Part shown: positions 38,171 through 46,733 of the stretch, piece after piece
Numbering within the stretch: the first letter of the stretch is position 1
Layout of the letters: every line of letters begins with the position of its first letter
Source: Stutzerimonas stutzeri
Lineage (GTDB): Bacteria > Pseudomonadota > Gammaproteobacteria > Pseudomonadales > Pseudomonadaceae
Reading direction: 5' to 3'
Length of the DNA stretch: 64,000 nucleotides
NCBI GenBank assembly: GCA_002387205.1
Contig: DGLA01000021.1
Span: forward strand, 1-64,000
The notes under the pieces: generated by a model
Databases searched by the model: none
Seen by the model: the letters and a program-made list of their open reading frames with translations, nothing else
What the model was told of the DNA's origin: nothing
Translations under genes and position numbers: made by a program

Positions 38171-38198
38171 CGACGCCCCCAGCAAGCCGGGGGCGTCG
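38171..38198 (-). terminator. Terminator or attenuator between iron-binding protein and permease genes
   Basis: CGACGCCCCC and GGGGGCGTCG form a 10-bp GC-rich stem with a 7-8-nt loop, followed on the minus strand by TCTTTTC. It likely keeps permease mRNA below binding-protein mRNA. Confidence 0.75.
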
Positions 38199-38265
38199 AG
38201 TATAACGGTACAGCAGGCTGCAAGCGTCGGGCTTGTGCCAGAAGCCTATGACCTGCTGCCGAGCC

Positions 38266-39267
38266 TCAGTTCCAGCCGGCGCGATCCATCAGCCTGATGG
38301 CCTCGGCCTGTCGCTTGCCGGCCACTTCCACCGGAATGGTGTCAGCCTTGAACTCGCCCCAGGCTGCGACCTCAGGCGAAGGCTTCACATCAGGATTGGC
38401 CGGGAATTCCATGTTGACGTCGGCAAAGATGCTCTGGGCCTCAGGGGTGGTCATCCACTCGACCAGCTTGCGTGCGGCCTCGGGATGCGGCGCATGCCGG
38501 GTCAGGCCGATACCCGACAGGTTGACGTGAACGCCACGCCCCTCCTGATTCGGCCAGAACAGTTTGGCTTTCAGATCCGGATTCTGCGCATGCAGGCGGC
38601 CGAAGTAGTAGGTGTTGACGATACCTGCATCGCACAGACCGGCGTCTACGGCCTGAATCAGGGCCGTGTCGTCAGCGAAGACATCAGTGGCAAGGTTGTC
38701 GACCCAGCCTTTGATGATCTCTTCGGTTTTTTCCGCGCCATGGGTTTCGATAAGGGTAGCGGTAAGCGACTGGTTGTAGACCTTCTTGCTGGTACGCAGG
38801 CAAAGCCGCCCTTCCCAGTTCTCGTCGGCCAGAGCTTCGTAGGTGCTCAGCTCGTCTTGCTGCACACGCTCGGTCGAGTAGACGATGGTTCGTGCCCGCA
38901 GCGACAGGCCTGTCCAGGCGTCGGCGGAAGAGCGGTACTGTGCGGGAATGTTGTCTTTCACAACCTGGGAGTTCAGCGGCTGGAGGATGCCCATCTGCTC
39001 GGCCTGCCAGAGGTTGCCGCCGTCGACCGTCAGAAACAGGTCCGCTGGCGTGTTTTCGCCCTCTGCCTTGATGCGCGCCATCAGCGGCGCTTCCTTGTCG
39101 GTGATGAACTTGATGTCGACGCCGGTCTTGGCGGTGTAGGCGTCAAACACGGGCTTGATCAGTTCATCGATCCGCGAGGAATAGACCACCACTTCGTCGG
39201 CAGCCTGCACGACGCCCGATAGCGTGGTCAGGGCCAGGGCGGCGAGTAAACCTTTGCTTGCCTGCAT
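38266..39267 (-). CDS. Fe(III) ABC transporter substrate-binding protein
   Basis: A 333-aa periplasmic protein of the FbpA/HitA/FutA family. Signal peptide 1-22 (ending VQA). The mature start VVVYSSRIDELIKPV, then TPADLFLTVDGGNLW, and a tyrosine pair in NTYYFGRLH that in FbpA binds ferric iron. AGAGG precedes the ATG. A dyad (39300-39322) upstream could be a Fur-like operator. Works with the permease that follows. Confidence 0.92.
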   Translation of the reverse strand: MQASKGLLAALALTTLSGVVQAADEVVVYSSRIDELIKPVFDAYTAKTGVDIKFITDKEAPLMARIKAEGENTPADLFLTVDGGNLWQAEQMGILQPLNSQVVKDNIPAQYRSSADAWTGLSLRARTIVYSTERVQQDELSTYEALADENWEGRLCLRTSKKVYNQSLTATLIETHGAEKTEEIIKGWVDNLATDVFADDTALIQAVDAGLCDAGIVNTYYFGRLHAQNPDLKAKLFWPNQEGRGVHVNLSGIGLTRHAPHPEAARKLVEWMTTPEAQSIFADVNMEFPANPDVKPSPEVAAWGEFKADTIPVEVAGKRQAEAIRLMDRAGWN

Positions 39268-39299
39268 GGATCAGCCTCTTGTAGATGAGCGAAAGGGTT

Positions 39300-39322
39300 C
39301 AAATAGTAGTGAATCCTATTTG
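39300..39322. promoter_or_regulatory. Dyad CAAATAG-N9-CTATTTG upstream of the iron-binding protein
   Basis: A perfect 7-bp inverted repeat about 33-55 bp before the ATG. It is AT-rich like Fur sites but matches the 19-bp Fur consensus at only about half the positions, so the regulator is uncertain. Confidence 0.35.
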
Positions 39323-39366
39323 CTTTCTCAATGCGGCATGTGGTGCAAGGCATTACAAGTGTCGAC

Positions 39367-40587
39367 CTAGATACGAGCCAGATCGGGCAGATCGCCAGTC
39401 AGCCCAAGTGCCTGCCGGACGAACAATGCTTTGGCTTCAGGCAGTGCCTGGACGCCCCGGAGACCAGCGTTGCGCAGCCAGCGCAGCGGCAGGTGGTCGG
39501 CCTGGAACAACCGCTCGAAGCCTTCCATGGCCGCCATCATGGCGAGGTTGTGCGGCATCCGCCGCCGCTCGTAACGAGCCAGGACGCGCTGATCACGGAG
39601 CTCGGCGCCGCGAGCGTGCGCTGCAAGCAGCACTTCAGCCAGAACCGCCACATCCAGCAAGCCGAGGTTGACCCCCTGCCCAGCCAGCGGATGGATGGTA
39701 TGGGCCGCATCGCCAACCAGGGCGAGCCCGGGCTGCACATAGCGTTTGGCATGGCGCTGGCGCAAGGGAATGCACAGGCGTGGGTCAGCTTGCAGCACCT
39801 CGCCCAGGCGATACTCGAAGGCGCGCCCAAGTGACCGGCAGAACGCCACATCGCCGAGACCCATCAGACGCTGGGCCTCGCTCTCGGTGACCGACCAGAC
39901 AATCGAACACCAGTGCTCGTCACCGGCACGCTGCAACGGCAGGAACGCAAGCGGGCCATCGTCCGTGAACCGCTGCCAGGCCGTGCGCTGATGCGTCTCG
40001 GCGCAACGCACGCTGGTGACGATGGCGTGATGCAGATAATCCCACTCGCGGGTTTCGCAGCCGGCCAGACGGCGTACGACCGAATTGGCACCATCGGCCG
40101 CGACCAGCAGCGGCGTGCTGAGCTGCCGCCCGTCTGCCAGCGTCAGCTGCCAACAGGCACCGTCCCGATGCACCTGTTCCAGACGGGAATTGGCGATCAG
40201 CTCGACTGAACCGCTGGCCTGCAGGGTCTCGAGCAGGGCGTCCTGAACGACACGATTCTCGACGATGTGGCCGAGCACATCGGCATGCACCGATGCCGCC
40301 GAAAAATGAATCTGCCCGGTGCCGGAGCCATCCCATACATGCATGTCGGTATAGGGACTGGCACGCCGCTCGACGATGCCCGACCAGGCGCCGACCCGCT
40401 GGAGGATGCGCTGGCTGGCCGCCGATAGCGCACTGACTCGAGGCTCGAACGCATCTTCGGCGGAGAATGGCTGCGCGTGCAGCGGGCCGGCGTCGATCAG
40501 CTTGATCTTCAACCCCGACGCCTGCAGTGCCAGGGCCAGCGTGCTTCCAACCATCCCGGCACCAACGATGATGAGGTCTGCTTGCAT
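39367..40587 (-). CDS. ubiI: Ubiquinone-biosynthesis flavin hydroxylase UbiI (VisC-like)
   Basis: A 406-aa FAD monooxygenase. Residues 5-17 are IIVGAGMVGSTLA (dinucleotide fold); LLVAADGANSVVR is the DG motif and LALVGDAAHTIHPLAGQGVN (about 275-294) the GD motif. UbiI hydroxylates C5 of the quinone ring; it is a paralogue of the neighbouring UbiH. Two ATGs overlap the stop of a 46-aa ORF (ATGATG, 40590 and 40587); AGGAG spacing favours the second. Could be another member of the UbiH/I/F group, but gene order pepP-ubiH-ubiI fits. Confidence 0.88.
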   Translation of the reverse strand: MQADLIIVGAGMVGSTLALALQASGLKIKLIDAGPLHAQPFSAEDAFEPRVSALSAASQRILQRVGAWSGIVERRASPYTDMHVWDGSGTGQIHFSAASVHADVLGHIVENRVVQDALLETLQASGSVELIANSRLEQVHRDGACWQLTLADGRQLSTPLLVAADGANSVVRRLAGCETREWDYLHHAIVTSVRCAETHQRTAWQRFTDDGPLAFLPLQRAGDEHWCSIVWSVTESEAQRLMGLGDVAFCRSLGRAFEYRLGEVLQADPRLCIPLRQRHAKRYVQPGLALVGDAAHTIHPLAGQGVNLGLLDVAVLAEVLLAAHARGAELRDQRVLARYERRRMPHNLAMMAAMEGFERLFQADHLPLRWLRNAGLRGVQALPEAKALFVRQALGLTGDLPDLARI

Positions 40588-40727
40588 CATTTCTCTCCTG
40601 AGGGGCGAGCCGACGGCCTGCGGCGTACGTAGAGGGTCTTGCAAAGCCGGGCGATGAGCATGCCCTGCGCATCACACAGCTCGGCGTGCAGCTTGGGCAG
40701 GTATTTGCTTTGCACGCGTGAACTCAC
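40587..40727 (-). CDS. 46-aa ORF coupled between ubiH and ubiI
   Basis: Starts GTG overlapping the ubiH stop (GTGA, 40724-40727) and ends TGA overlapping the ubiI ATG. The peptide begins MSSRVQSKYLPKLHAELCDA, has two Cys, and ends in a basic tail (RRRPSARPSGEK). No membrane segment. No family is recognised; P. aeruginosa is said to have a hypothetical gene at this position, which I recall but cannot check. Overlaps on both sides suggest a real, coupled gene, though a length this short may occur by chance. Confidence 0.45.
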   Translation of the reverse strand: MSSRVQSKYLPKLHAELCDAQGMLIARLCKTLYVRRRPSARPSGEK

Positions 40728-41902
40728 AGTTCGCGCACACCCAACCCCATGGCCTGGCGCGCAAACCAGCCCTTGGCCGGTGGCAGCAGGTCCAGCGCCA
40801 CCAATCCGATGTTGCGACCGGCAATGGCCAACCGCCCCGAGTCGCCGAACAACTGCGTCAGCTGATCGGAAAAGCCGACGGTCAATCGTTGATCCGCACG
40901 CTGGCGATTGTGGTAGCCCTGCAGCACGGCCAGATCACCGAGTGGCGCAGAGCTGGCCAGCAAGACTGCAGCAAGCGCATCGGTGTCACGCAGCGAAAGG
41001 TTGTAGCCCTGACCGGCAATCGGATGCAGGCTGTGTGCCGCGTTGCCGAGCACGACCAGCCCCGAGCGCACCTGCTCCTCGGCCTCGATCAGCATCAGGG
41101 GGTAAAGGTGACGTACACCAACCTGCCGGAACCCGCCCAGACGGAAGCCAAACGCCTGCTGCAACTCCTCGATGAAATGCTGGCCACTCAACGCAGCCAG
41201 CCGCGCCGCGTCCGCCTGCGGACGTGTCCAGACAAGGGCGCAGCGGTTGTCCTGCAACGGCAGCAGCGCCATGGGGCCGTCATCGGTAAATCGTTCGAAG
41301 GCCCGACCGCCATGGGCCTTGCCAGGCGTCACGTTGGCAATCAATGCAGACTGCCCGTAGGGAGAGCGGCGAATATCGATGCCCAGCCCCTCGCGCAGGG
41401 CCGACCGCCCGCCGTCCGCCAATACCGCCAGTTCGCAATCGAGCTGGGCACCACCGGCCAGTGTCAGCTGATAACCGCCCGCCACGGGCTGCATGCATTC
41501 GACCTCAGCAGGGCAGTGCCGCACCACCACGTCGTCATCCAGCGCCTGCCAGAGGCAATGGCCAATCCACGCATTCTCCACAACATAACCAAGGGCCGGC
41601 ACCCGCTCACCGCGGGCGCTCATGCGTGCGGCACCAGGGCGACCGCGGTCCGACACATGGATATCGGCGATCGGCTCGGCACGTTTGGCGATCTGCTCCC
41701 AGACCCCGAGGCGCTGATAGATCAGGCGGGTGCCGTGGGACAACGCGGTGGAGCGTGCATCGTAGCTGGGCTGATAGTGGTGCCCGGGCTCGAACGGCTC
41801 GATCAGCAGGATCGTCCAACCTCGTGCCTTGGCCCCCTTCTGCAAGGCCAGCGCCAGGCTCGCCCCGACCAGGCCGCCACCGATGATGGCCAGCGTCGCC
41901 AT
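40724..41902 (-). CDS. ubiH: 2-octaprenyl-6-methoxyphenyl hydroxylase UbiH
   Basis: A 392-aa FAD monooxygenase hydroxylating C1 of the ubiquinone ring precursor. LAIIGGGLVGASLALAL at 4-20, LAVLADGGRSALRE as DG motif, and GLVVLGNAAHSLHPIAGQGY (about 282-301) as GD motif, where the usual GD reads GN. Three nt separate it from pepP, so it is co-translated. In E. coli ubiH also follows pepP. Confidence 0.92.
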   Translation of the reverse strand: MATLAIIGGGLVGASLALALQKGAKARGWTILLIEPFEPGHHYQPSYDARSTALSHGTRLIYQRLGVWEQIAKRAEPIADIHVSDRGRPGAARMSARGERVPALGYVVENAWIGHCLWQALDDDVVVRHCPAEVECMQPVAGGYQLTLAGGAQLDCELAVLADGGRSALREGLGIDIRRSPYGQSALIANVTPGKAHGGRAFERFTDDGPMALLPLQDNRCALVWTRPQADAARLAALSGQHFIEELQQAFGFRLGGFRQVGVRHLYPLMLIEAEEQVRSGLVVLGNAAHSLHPIAGQGYNLSLRDTDALAAVLLASSAPLGDLAVLQGYHNRQRADQRLTVGFSDQLTQLFGDSGRLAIAGRNIGLVALDLLPPAKGWFARQAMGLGVREL

Positions 41903-41905
41903 GCT

Positions 41906-43237
41906 TCAGGTCACCTCGCGACTGGCAGCCATCAGGGCTTCGATCTCATCGGCGGCCTTGGGCACGCCGCCGGTCAGGATCTCGCAGCCAGTCCTGGTCA
42001 CCACTACGTCATCCTCGATGCGCACGCCGATCCCACGCCACTTCTTCGCCACCTCGGCATTGTCGGCAGCGATGTAGATGCCAGGCTCCACGGTCATCGC
42101 CATGCCCGGCTCGAGCACTCGCCATTCGCCGCCGACCTTGTAGTCGCCAACATCATGAACATCCATGCCCAGCCAGTGGCCGGCCCGGTGCATATAGAAG
42201 GGCTTGTAGGCTTCGGCGGCAATCAGCTCGTCGACCTCGCCCTTGAGCAAGCCTAGATTTACCAGGCCTGCGGTGATGACGCGCACCGTTGCCTCATGCG
42301 CCTCGTTCCAGTGCCGGCCTGGAGCAATGTGCTTGAAGGCCTCTTCATTGGCGGCCAGTACCAGCTCGTAGATAGCCCTCTGCTCCGCTGAGAAGCGCCC
42401 GCTGACCGGGAAGGTGCGCGTGATATCGCTGGCATAGCAATCGATTTCGCAACCGGCGTCGATCAGTACCAGGTCGCCGTCCTTGAGCGGTGCATCGTTT
42501 TCGCGGTAATGCAGGATGCAGGCATTCTTGCCCGCAGCGACGATGGAGCCGTACGCCGGCATCTTCGCCCCGCCCTTGCGGAACTCGTAATCGAGCTCGG
42601 CTTCGAGGTGGTATTCGTACAACCCAGCGCGGCTGGCCTGCATGGCTCGGATATGCGCACGCGCCGAAATCTCCGCCGCATGCCTCATGACCTTCACTTC
42701 ATTTGCTGACTTGTACAGCCGCAGGTCATGCAGGAGATGATCGAGGGCCACGAACTCGTTTGGTGGCTGGGCACCCTGGCGGGCCTTGGAGCGGATCGTA
42801 TTGATCCATTCCATCAGGCGATGATCGAACTCCTGGTTGCTGCCGATGGCGTAGTACACGCGCGACCGCCCTTCGATCAGCCCCGGCAGGATGTCATCGA
42901 TGTCACCGATCGGAAACGCATCATCCGCACCGTACTCGCTCACGGCGCCATCCTGCCCGGCACGCAAGCCGTCCCACAGCTCGCGCGCCGGGTCGCGCTC
43001 ACGGCAGAACAGGACGTACTCGCCATGCTCGCGTCCTGGGATCAGCGCAATCACGGCCTCCGGCTCGGGAAAACCGGACAGGTACTGAAAATCGCTGTCC
43101 TGGCGGTAGATGTGCTCCACGTCCCGATTGCGGATGTACATCGGCGCCGCCGGCAGGATCGCAATGCTGTTGGGCTCCATCTCCGCCATCAGCGCCTTGC
43201 GACGACGAGCGTATTCCGTTCTGGGGATGCGGGTCAT
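41906..43237 (-). CDS. pepP: Xaa-Pro aminopeptidase PepP
   Basis: A 443-aa manganese aminopeptidase P that frees N-terminal residues linked to proline. Metal ligands of the pita-bread fold are visible as the two Asp of LIDAGCEIDCYASDITRTF, the His of HRAGHWLGMDVHD, and the Glu of VEPGIYI and VRIEDDV. ATG at 43237 (MTRIPRTEY) fits the family, with a GAGGA about 12 nt away. It overlaps nothing but starts inside the 3' region of ygfB (overlap about 14 nt on the same strand... stop 43251), so the two are effectively contiguous. Confidence 0.94.
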   Translation of the reverse strand: MTRIPRTEYARRRKALMAEMEPNSIAILPAAPMYIRNRDVEHIYRQDSDFQYLSGFPEPEAVIALIPGREHGEYVLFCRERDPARELWDGLRAGQDGAVSEYGADDAFPIGDIDDILPGLIEGRSRVYYAIGSNQEFDHRLMEWINTIRSKARQGAQPPNEFVALDHLLHDLRLYKSANEVKVMRHAAEISARAHIRAMQASRAGLYEYHLEAELDYEFRKGGAKMPAYGSIVAAGKNACILHYRENDAPLKDGDLVLIDAGCEIDCYASDITRTFPVSGRFSAEQRAIYELVLAANEEAFKHIAPGRHWNEAHEATVRVITAGLVNLGLLKGEVDELIAAEAYKPFYMHRAGHWLGMDVHDVGDYKVGGEWRVLEPGMAMTVEPGIYIAADNAEVAKKWRGIGVRIEDDVVVTRTGCEILTGGVPKAADEIEALMAASREVT

Positions 43238-43250
43238 GGGCAGGCGGTCC

Positions 43251-43805
43251 TCAATGCAGGGAAGGCTTGGCGGTCGGCGGCAGCGGCTTGGCACATTCGC
43301 TGAAGAGCAGCAGTGGCGCCACGCGCAGGTATTCCATGACCTCCATGTAGTCGGTTTCGCCGTCCTCGGATTCTTCCAGCGAATCCTGCACCTGGGCGAT
43401 GGCCGCCATGTCCTGCAGCACTTCCATGGCCTCAGCGCTTAACGCTCGATCCCCGGCGACCAGACCGAAGCCCGTGAGAAAGCTTTGACACCATTGGCCC
43501 AAGGCCAGGGCGCGCTCGGTCAGCGACGCCTCATCGGAAGGCAGCAACAGGACGATGGCGATGTCATCGCCACCGAGCTCGCCCTTGACCATTTCCTGAA
43601 GGCCTACGAGTGCCTGGCGGACCGGAGCTTCGGGCTCGCCGCCAAGCACCTCGGCTGCATCGGCAATCCAGGCTTCGACCTCGAAACCGGCTCCGGCGCA
43701 GCTGCGCCCGAGTAGCAGGCCGTGCAGTTCGGCTGGGGTGACGGGTTGGGCGCTGCTGGCCAGTAACGTGGCAAAAGCCGCATAAGGAGAGTTCTGAGTG
43801 GGCAT
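43251..43805 (-). CDS. UPF0149-family protein YgfB
   Basis: A 184-aa acidic helical protein of the YgfB/YecA (UPF0149) family. Typical words are ELHGLLLGRSCAG, WCQSFLTGFGL (about 105-115) and YMEVMEYLRV. Pseudomonas YgfB has been linked to control of the ampDh3 promoter and to beta-lactam tolerance. First gene of ygfB-pepP-ubiH-ubiI, 13 nt before pepP. Divergent from the ZapB-like gene. Confidence 0.9.
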   Translation of the reverse strand: MPTQNSPYAAFATLLASSAQPVTPAELHGLLLGRSCAGAGFEVEAWIADAAEVLGGEPEAPVRQALVGLQEMVKGELGGDDIAIVLLLPSDEASLTERALALGQWCQSFLTGFGLVAGDRALSAEAMEVLQDMAAIAQVQDSLEESEDGETDYMEVMEYLRVAPLLLFSECAKPLPPTAKPSLH

Positions 43806-43928
43806 TGGCTGCTAGGCGCACAGTGGCGCTAATGTCTAGAATGAAGGCCTCGTATCCTAGCATCGGCGTACGAGCCAAGACCATCGAAGCCGGCCCACCC
43901 AAGCCACTCGCCATCTATCAGGAAGCCA

Positions 43929-44138
43929 ATGGAAGACGCCGATCTGCAATTGCTGACCAGCAAGCTAGAACTGTTGATACAGCGCATCGAGCAGCTCAAG
44001 GCCCAGAATCGCCTGCTATTGCATGGCGAGCAGGCATGGCGCGAAGAACGCGCTCATCTGATCGAGAAGAACGAAATGGCACGCGTGAAGGTCGAAGCGA
44101 TGATTTCGCGCCTGAAAGCCCTGGAGCAGGACTCATGA
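43929..44138 (+). CDS. Small coiled-coil protein of the TIGR02449 (ZapB-like) family
   Basis: A 69-aa protein forming one continuous coiled coil with heptad leucines and isoleucines (LLTSKLELLIQRIEQLKAQN). Members sit directly ahead of zapA and are thought to be division-linked by analogy with ZapB. The stop overlaps the zapA ATG (ATGA), so the two are made together. Confidence 0.85.
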   Translation: MEDADLQLLTSKLELLIQRIEQLKAQNRLLLHGEQAWREERAHLIEKNEMARVKVEAMISRLKALEQDS

Positions 44139-44449
44139 CCCAGCCGAACACCGTTACCGTGCATATCATGGACAAGGAATATTGCATTTCCTGCCCGCCC
44201 GAGGAGCGCCGCAACCTGGAAGGCGCCGCGAATTATCTGGACCGCAAGATGCGGGAGATCCGCAGCAGCGGAAAAGTCATCGGAGCCGATCGCGTCGCCG
44301 TGATGGCCGCGCTCAACATCACCCATGAACTGCTGCACAAGCATGACCGCCTGGATGCCGAGGCCAACAGCGCCCGTGAGCACGTGCGGACTCTGCTCGA
44401 GCGGGTCGACAGCGCGCTCGCCGCCGATCCAAACCCGACTGGCAACTGA
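44135..44449 (+). CDS. zapA: Cell division protein ZapA
   Basis: A 104-aa Z-ring-associated protein that bundles FtsZ. NTVTVHIMDKEYCISCPPEE (6-25) is the ZapA N-terminal domain; the C-terminal half is a coiled coil (NITHELLHKHDRLD). Coupled to the upstream small gene. The C-terminus ends just before the 6S RNA promoter. Confidence 0.93.
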   Translation: MTQPNTVTVHIMDKEYCISCPPEERRNLEGAANYLDRKMREIRSSGKVIGADRVAVMAALNITHELLHKHDRLDAEANSAREHVRTLLERVDSALAADPNPTGN

Positions 44450-44470
44450 TGAACGGTAAGCAGATTGCGT

Positions 44471-44476
44471 TATAAT
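44471..44476 (+). promoter_or_regulatory. ssrS: -10 element of the 6S RNA promoter
   Basis: A perfect TATAAT, about 8 nt before the 5' strand of the 6S RNA closing stem and 22 bp after zapA. Confidence 0.7.
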
Positions 44477-44483
44477 CCCGCCC

Positions 44484-44660
44484 ACTCCCTGGCATGTTCG
44501 CCAGTCGGCGATGACCCTCTCCCGATAAGCAACACCTTGGAGGCTACACGTAGTGCCGGTGTGCATGTCCGCCTGACGGAAAGCCTTAAGGTACTCTGTA
44601 GTCGCCACCTTGAACTCTCGGGTTCAAGGGCCTACGCGGGCAGCGGCATGCTGGGGAGCC
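44484..44660 (+). ncRNA. ssrS: 6S RNA
   Basis: The region between zapA and the formyl-THF cyclo-ligase is the conserved place of ssrS. The 5' arm CTCCCTGGCATG (44485-44496) pairs with CATGCTGGGGAG (44647-44658), closing a long rod of about 175 nt with a central bubble, as in proteobacterial 6S RNA. Sequence GGCATGTTCGCCAGTCGGCGATG recalls the Pseudomonas version. It binds sigma-70 RNA polymerase in stationary phase. The ends are set from the stem, not mapped. Confidence 0.85.
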
Positions 44661-44667
44661 TCATTTC

Positions 44668-45270
44668 ATGCTCGTAGCCGAGGGCCTCTCGCGCCCGGCG
44701 CTACGGCGCCAGCTTCGTCAGGCACGTCGCCTGCTCTCTCCCTCACAGCAACGGCAGGCGGCCCGAAAGCTCTATCGCCAGCTTTCTCAGCACCCGGTAT
44801 TTCGCCGGGCAAAAGACATCGCCCTTTACTTGCCCAACGATGGCGAAATAGATCCGCGCCCGCTACTGCTGGCTGCGCAACGCCGCGGCAAGCGTACCTA
44901 TCTACCGGTTCTGAAGGCATGGCCAAGGACACGCATGGTATTTCAGCGGCTCATGCCGAACGAATCACTGAGGCCCAACCGTTTTGGCATCGCCGAGCCG
45001 GTCTACCGGCCGTCACGGCAGCGAAAGGTCTGGACGCTGGATCTGGTGTTGATGCCGCTGGTGGGCTTTGACGAGAGCGGCGGGCGCCTGGGAATGGGCG
45101 GCGGCTTCTATGATCGCAGCCTGGCGTACCGTAGCAGGCGCAAAAATGGTCACAAACCGACACTTCTAGGGCTGGCACACGAGTGCCAGAAGGTCGACAA
45201 GCTTCCCCTGGAACGCTGGGATGTAAGCTTGCACGCCACGGTGACGGATCTGCGATGGTATGAGAATTGA
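44668..45270 (+). CDS. fau: 5-formyltetrahydrofolate cyclo-ligase
   Basis: A 200-aa enzyme converting 5-formyl-THF to methenyl-THF with ATP. Motifs are RRQLRQARRLLSPSQQ near the N-terminus, ALYLPNDGEIDPRPLL, and LVGFDESGGRLGMGGGFYDR (about 131-150), the ATP-binding signature. Its start is 8-10 nt after the 6S RNA, and the two are probably co-transcribed, as in E. coli (ssrS-ygfA). Confidence 0.94.
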   Translation: MLVAEGLSRPALRRQLRQARRLLSPSQQRQAARKLYRQLSQHPVFRRAKDIALYLPNDGEIDPRPLLLAAQRRGKRTYLPVLKAWPRTRMVFQRLMPNESLRPNRFGIAEPVYRPSRQRKVWTLDLVLMPLVGFDESGGRLGMGGGFYDRSLAYRSRRKNGHKPTLLGLAHECQKVDKLPLERWDVSLHATVTDLRWYEN

Positions 45271-45319
45271 GGCGGGACGACGCGGAAGTGACGCTGCCGC
45301 TTCCATGCGGCACACTCGA

Positions 45320-45469
45320 TCAGCGCTGAAGCTGCTGAGAGTGACTGATCGGGACCATCGAGGACGGATCCCCTGACTGCTCCCAGAGGCCCTGTGTGTA
45401 GCCGGTGGTGACTACGCCGAGACCAAAGACCAACACCAATATCCAAAGAATATCTGGCTTACGTTTCAT
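45320..45469 (-). CDS. Small membrane protein, hypothetical
   Basis: A 49-aa protein: MKRKPDILWILVLVFGLGVV is a basic start followed by one membrane helix, then a polar periplasmic-type tail. GGAGG lies about 9 nt before the ATG at 45469. It converges on the cyclo-ligase gene. No function is known. Confidence 0.7.
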   Translation of the reverse strand: MKRKPDILWILVLVFGLGVVTTGYTQGLWEQSGDPSSMVPISHSQQLQR

Positions 45470-45663
45470 GATGTTTCGCCTCCCCCTGCCAGGCGAATGA
45501 TTTACTTCGAGCCAGTATCGTTTTCGTTTTTCAGACTCGACAATGCCAACCTCAAGCGCGGCATTCTCCGCTATGACTCGGCCCTCCGCAAACTGGCGTT
45601 GCGACCGGTTGTCGGGGAATTTCGCTTGAGAACCCTCCAAGCAAATCAAGACGAGCAAACACC

Positions 45664-46113
45664 ATGCCGTACTGGCTGATGAAGTCCGAACCCGATGAGT
45701 TTTCGATTCAGAACCTACAGGATCTGGGCCATGGTCGTTGGGACGGGGTGCGCAATTATCAGGCGCGCAATTTCCTGCGGGCCATGGTCGAGGGCGACTT
45801 GTTTTTCTTTTACCACTCCAGTTGCGCGACGCCGGGCATCGCCGGCATCGGCAGGATCACGCGCAGCGCCTACCCGGACCCGACCGCGCTTGATCCAACG
45901 AGTCCGTATTACGATGCAAAGGCAGACGAAGCGAGCAATCCATGGAGCGCGGTCGAAGTCGGTTTTGTCGAGCGCTTTGAAGCGACGCTGACCCTCGCGC
46001 AACTGAAGGCCCAGCCAGCCCTGGGGCAGATGTCACTGGTGAAAAAAGGCAGTCGGCTGTCGGTCATGCCGGTCACCGAGGTGGAGTGGCAGGCCGTTCT
46101 CGCCCTGCGCTGA
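45664..46113 (+). CDS. EVE-domain protein
   Basis: A 149-aa protein that is one EVE (PUA-like) domain: MPYWLMKSEPDEFSIQNL, WDGVRNYQARNFLRAM, and VEVGFVERFEATLTLAQLKA. EVE/YTH-type domains bind modified bases in nucleic acids. It stands alone here and its ligand is not known. Confidence 0.9.
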   Translation: MPYWLMKSEPDEFSIQNLQDLGHGRWDGVRNYQARNFLRAMVEGDLFFFYHSSCATPGIAGIGRITRSAYPDPTALDPTSPYYDAKADEASNPWSAVEVGFVERFEATLTLAQLKAQPALGQMSLVKKGSRLSVMPVTEVEWQAVLALR

Positions 46114-46142
46114 ACAGCCCGGGCCACCGATGCCGTCTCAGG

Positions 46143-46550
46143 TCATTGAATGATCAGGTTATTGAACAGCAGATCATCGACCAGCGGCTTGCCTTCCTCC
46201 TGGACCAGCACCGCCTGTACCTGCTTGAGCGCTTCCTGACGCAACGCTTCCTTGGCCTCGACAGAGCCGAGACTCGCATCGGTCTGCTGGGAGAACAGCA
46301 TGACCAACTGATTGCGAATCAGCGGCTCATGATGCTTGACCTTGGCTTCTGCCTCGCTGCCGGTCACGCGTAGCGCCACATCGGCCTTGTAGTATTTGAG
46401 TTTGCCGTCGGACCCGTAGTTGCCTACCAGAGCCGGCACCAGGCCGTAATAGATGGTCTTGGTGGCGGCGTCCTCTGCGGGCGCAGGGGAATTGGCGAGG
46501 GCAGGAAGAGCCAGGCCAAGGGCCAGGCAGAAAATAAGGATGCGCTTCAC
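46143..46550 (-). CDS. FliL-like exported protein
   Basis: A 135-aa protein with a cleavable-type signal peptide (1-19, ending ALA) rather than the usual FliL transmembrane anchor. The rest matches the FliL core: YYKADVALRV, HEPLIRNQLVMLFSQ, EALRQEALKQVQAVL and a C-terminal FNNLIIQ. Classical FliL stabilises the flagellar stator. No flagellar genes are nearby. It converges with the EVE-domain gene. Confidence 0.8.
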   Translation of the reverse strand: MKRILIFCLALGLALPALANSPAPAEDAATKTIYYGLVPALVGNYGSDGKLKYYKADVALRVTGSEAEAKVKHHEPLIRNQLVMLFSQQTDASLGSVEAKEALRQEALKQVQAVLVQEEGKPLVDDLLFNNLIIQ

Positions 46551-46733
46551 GGGACTGCTCCGAGGATTTCAGACGCCAGCATACCCAGAGCCAGGAGCAG
46601 ACCCAAGCCCGACCTTATGTGCTGTCATCAGAGCCGACCATGCTCGTTGCGCCAGCAGGGCAGCCTTCTAGACTGACCGACAAACCGGGCGAAGAGCCCG
46701 ACTCCTTCCGGTCACGAAAACAAAGGAATCTCG

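Noticed and set aside
44647..44660. Similarity of GCTGGGGAGC at the 6S RNA 3' end to the recC palindrome ends
   Set aside because: It is explained by pairing with the 6S 5' arm. None of the other palindrome blocks is present.
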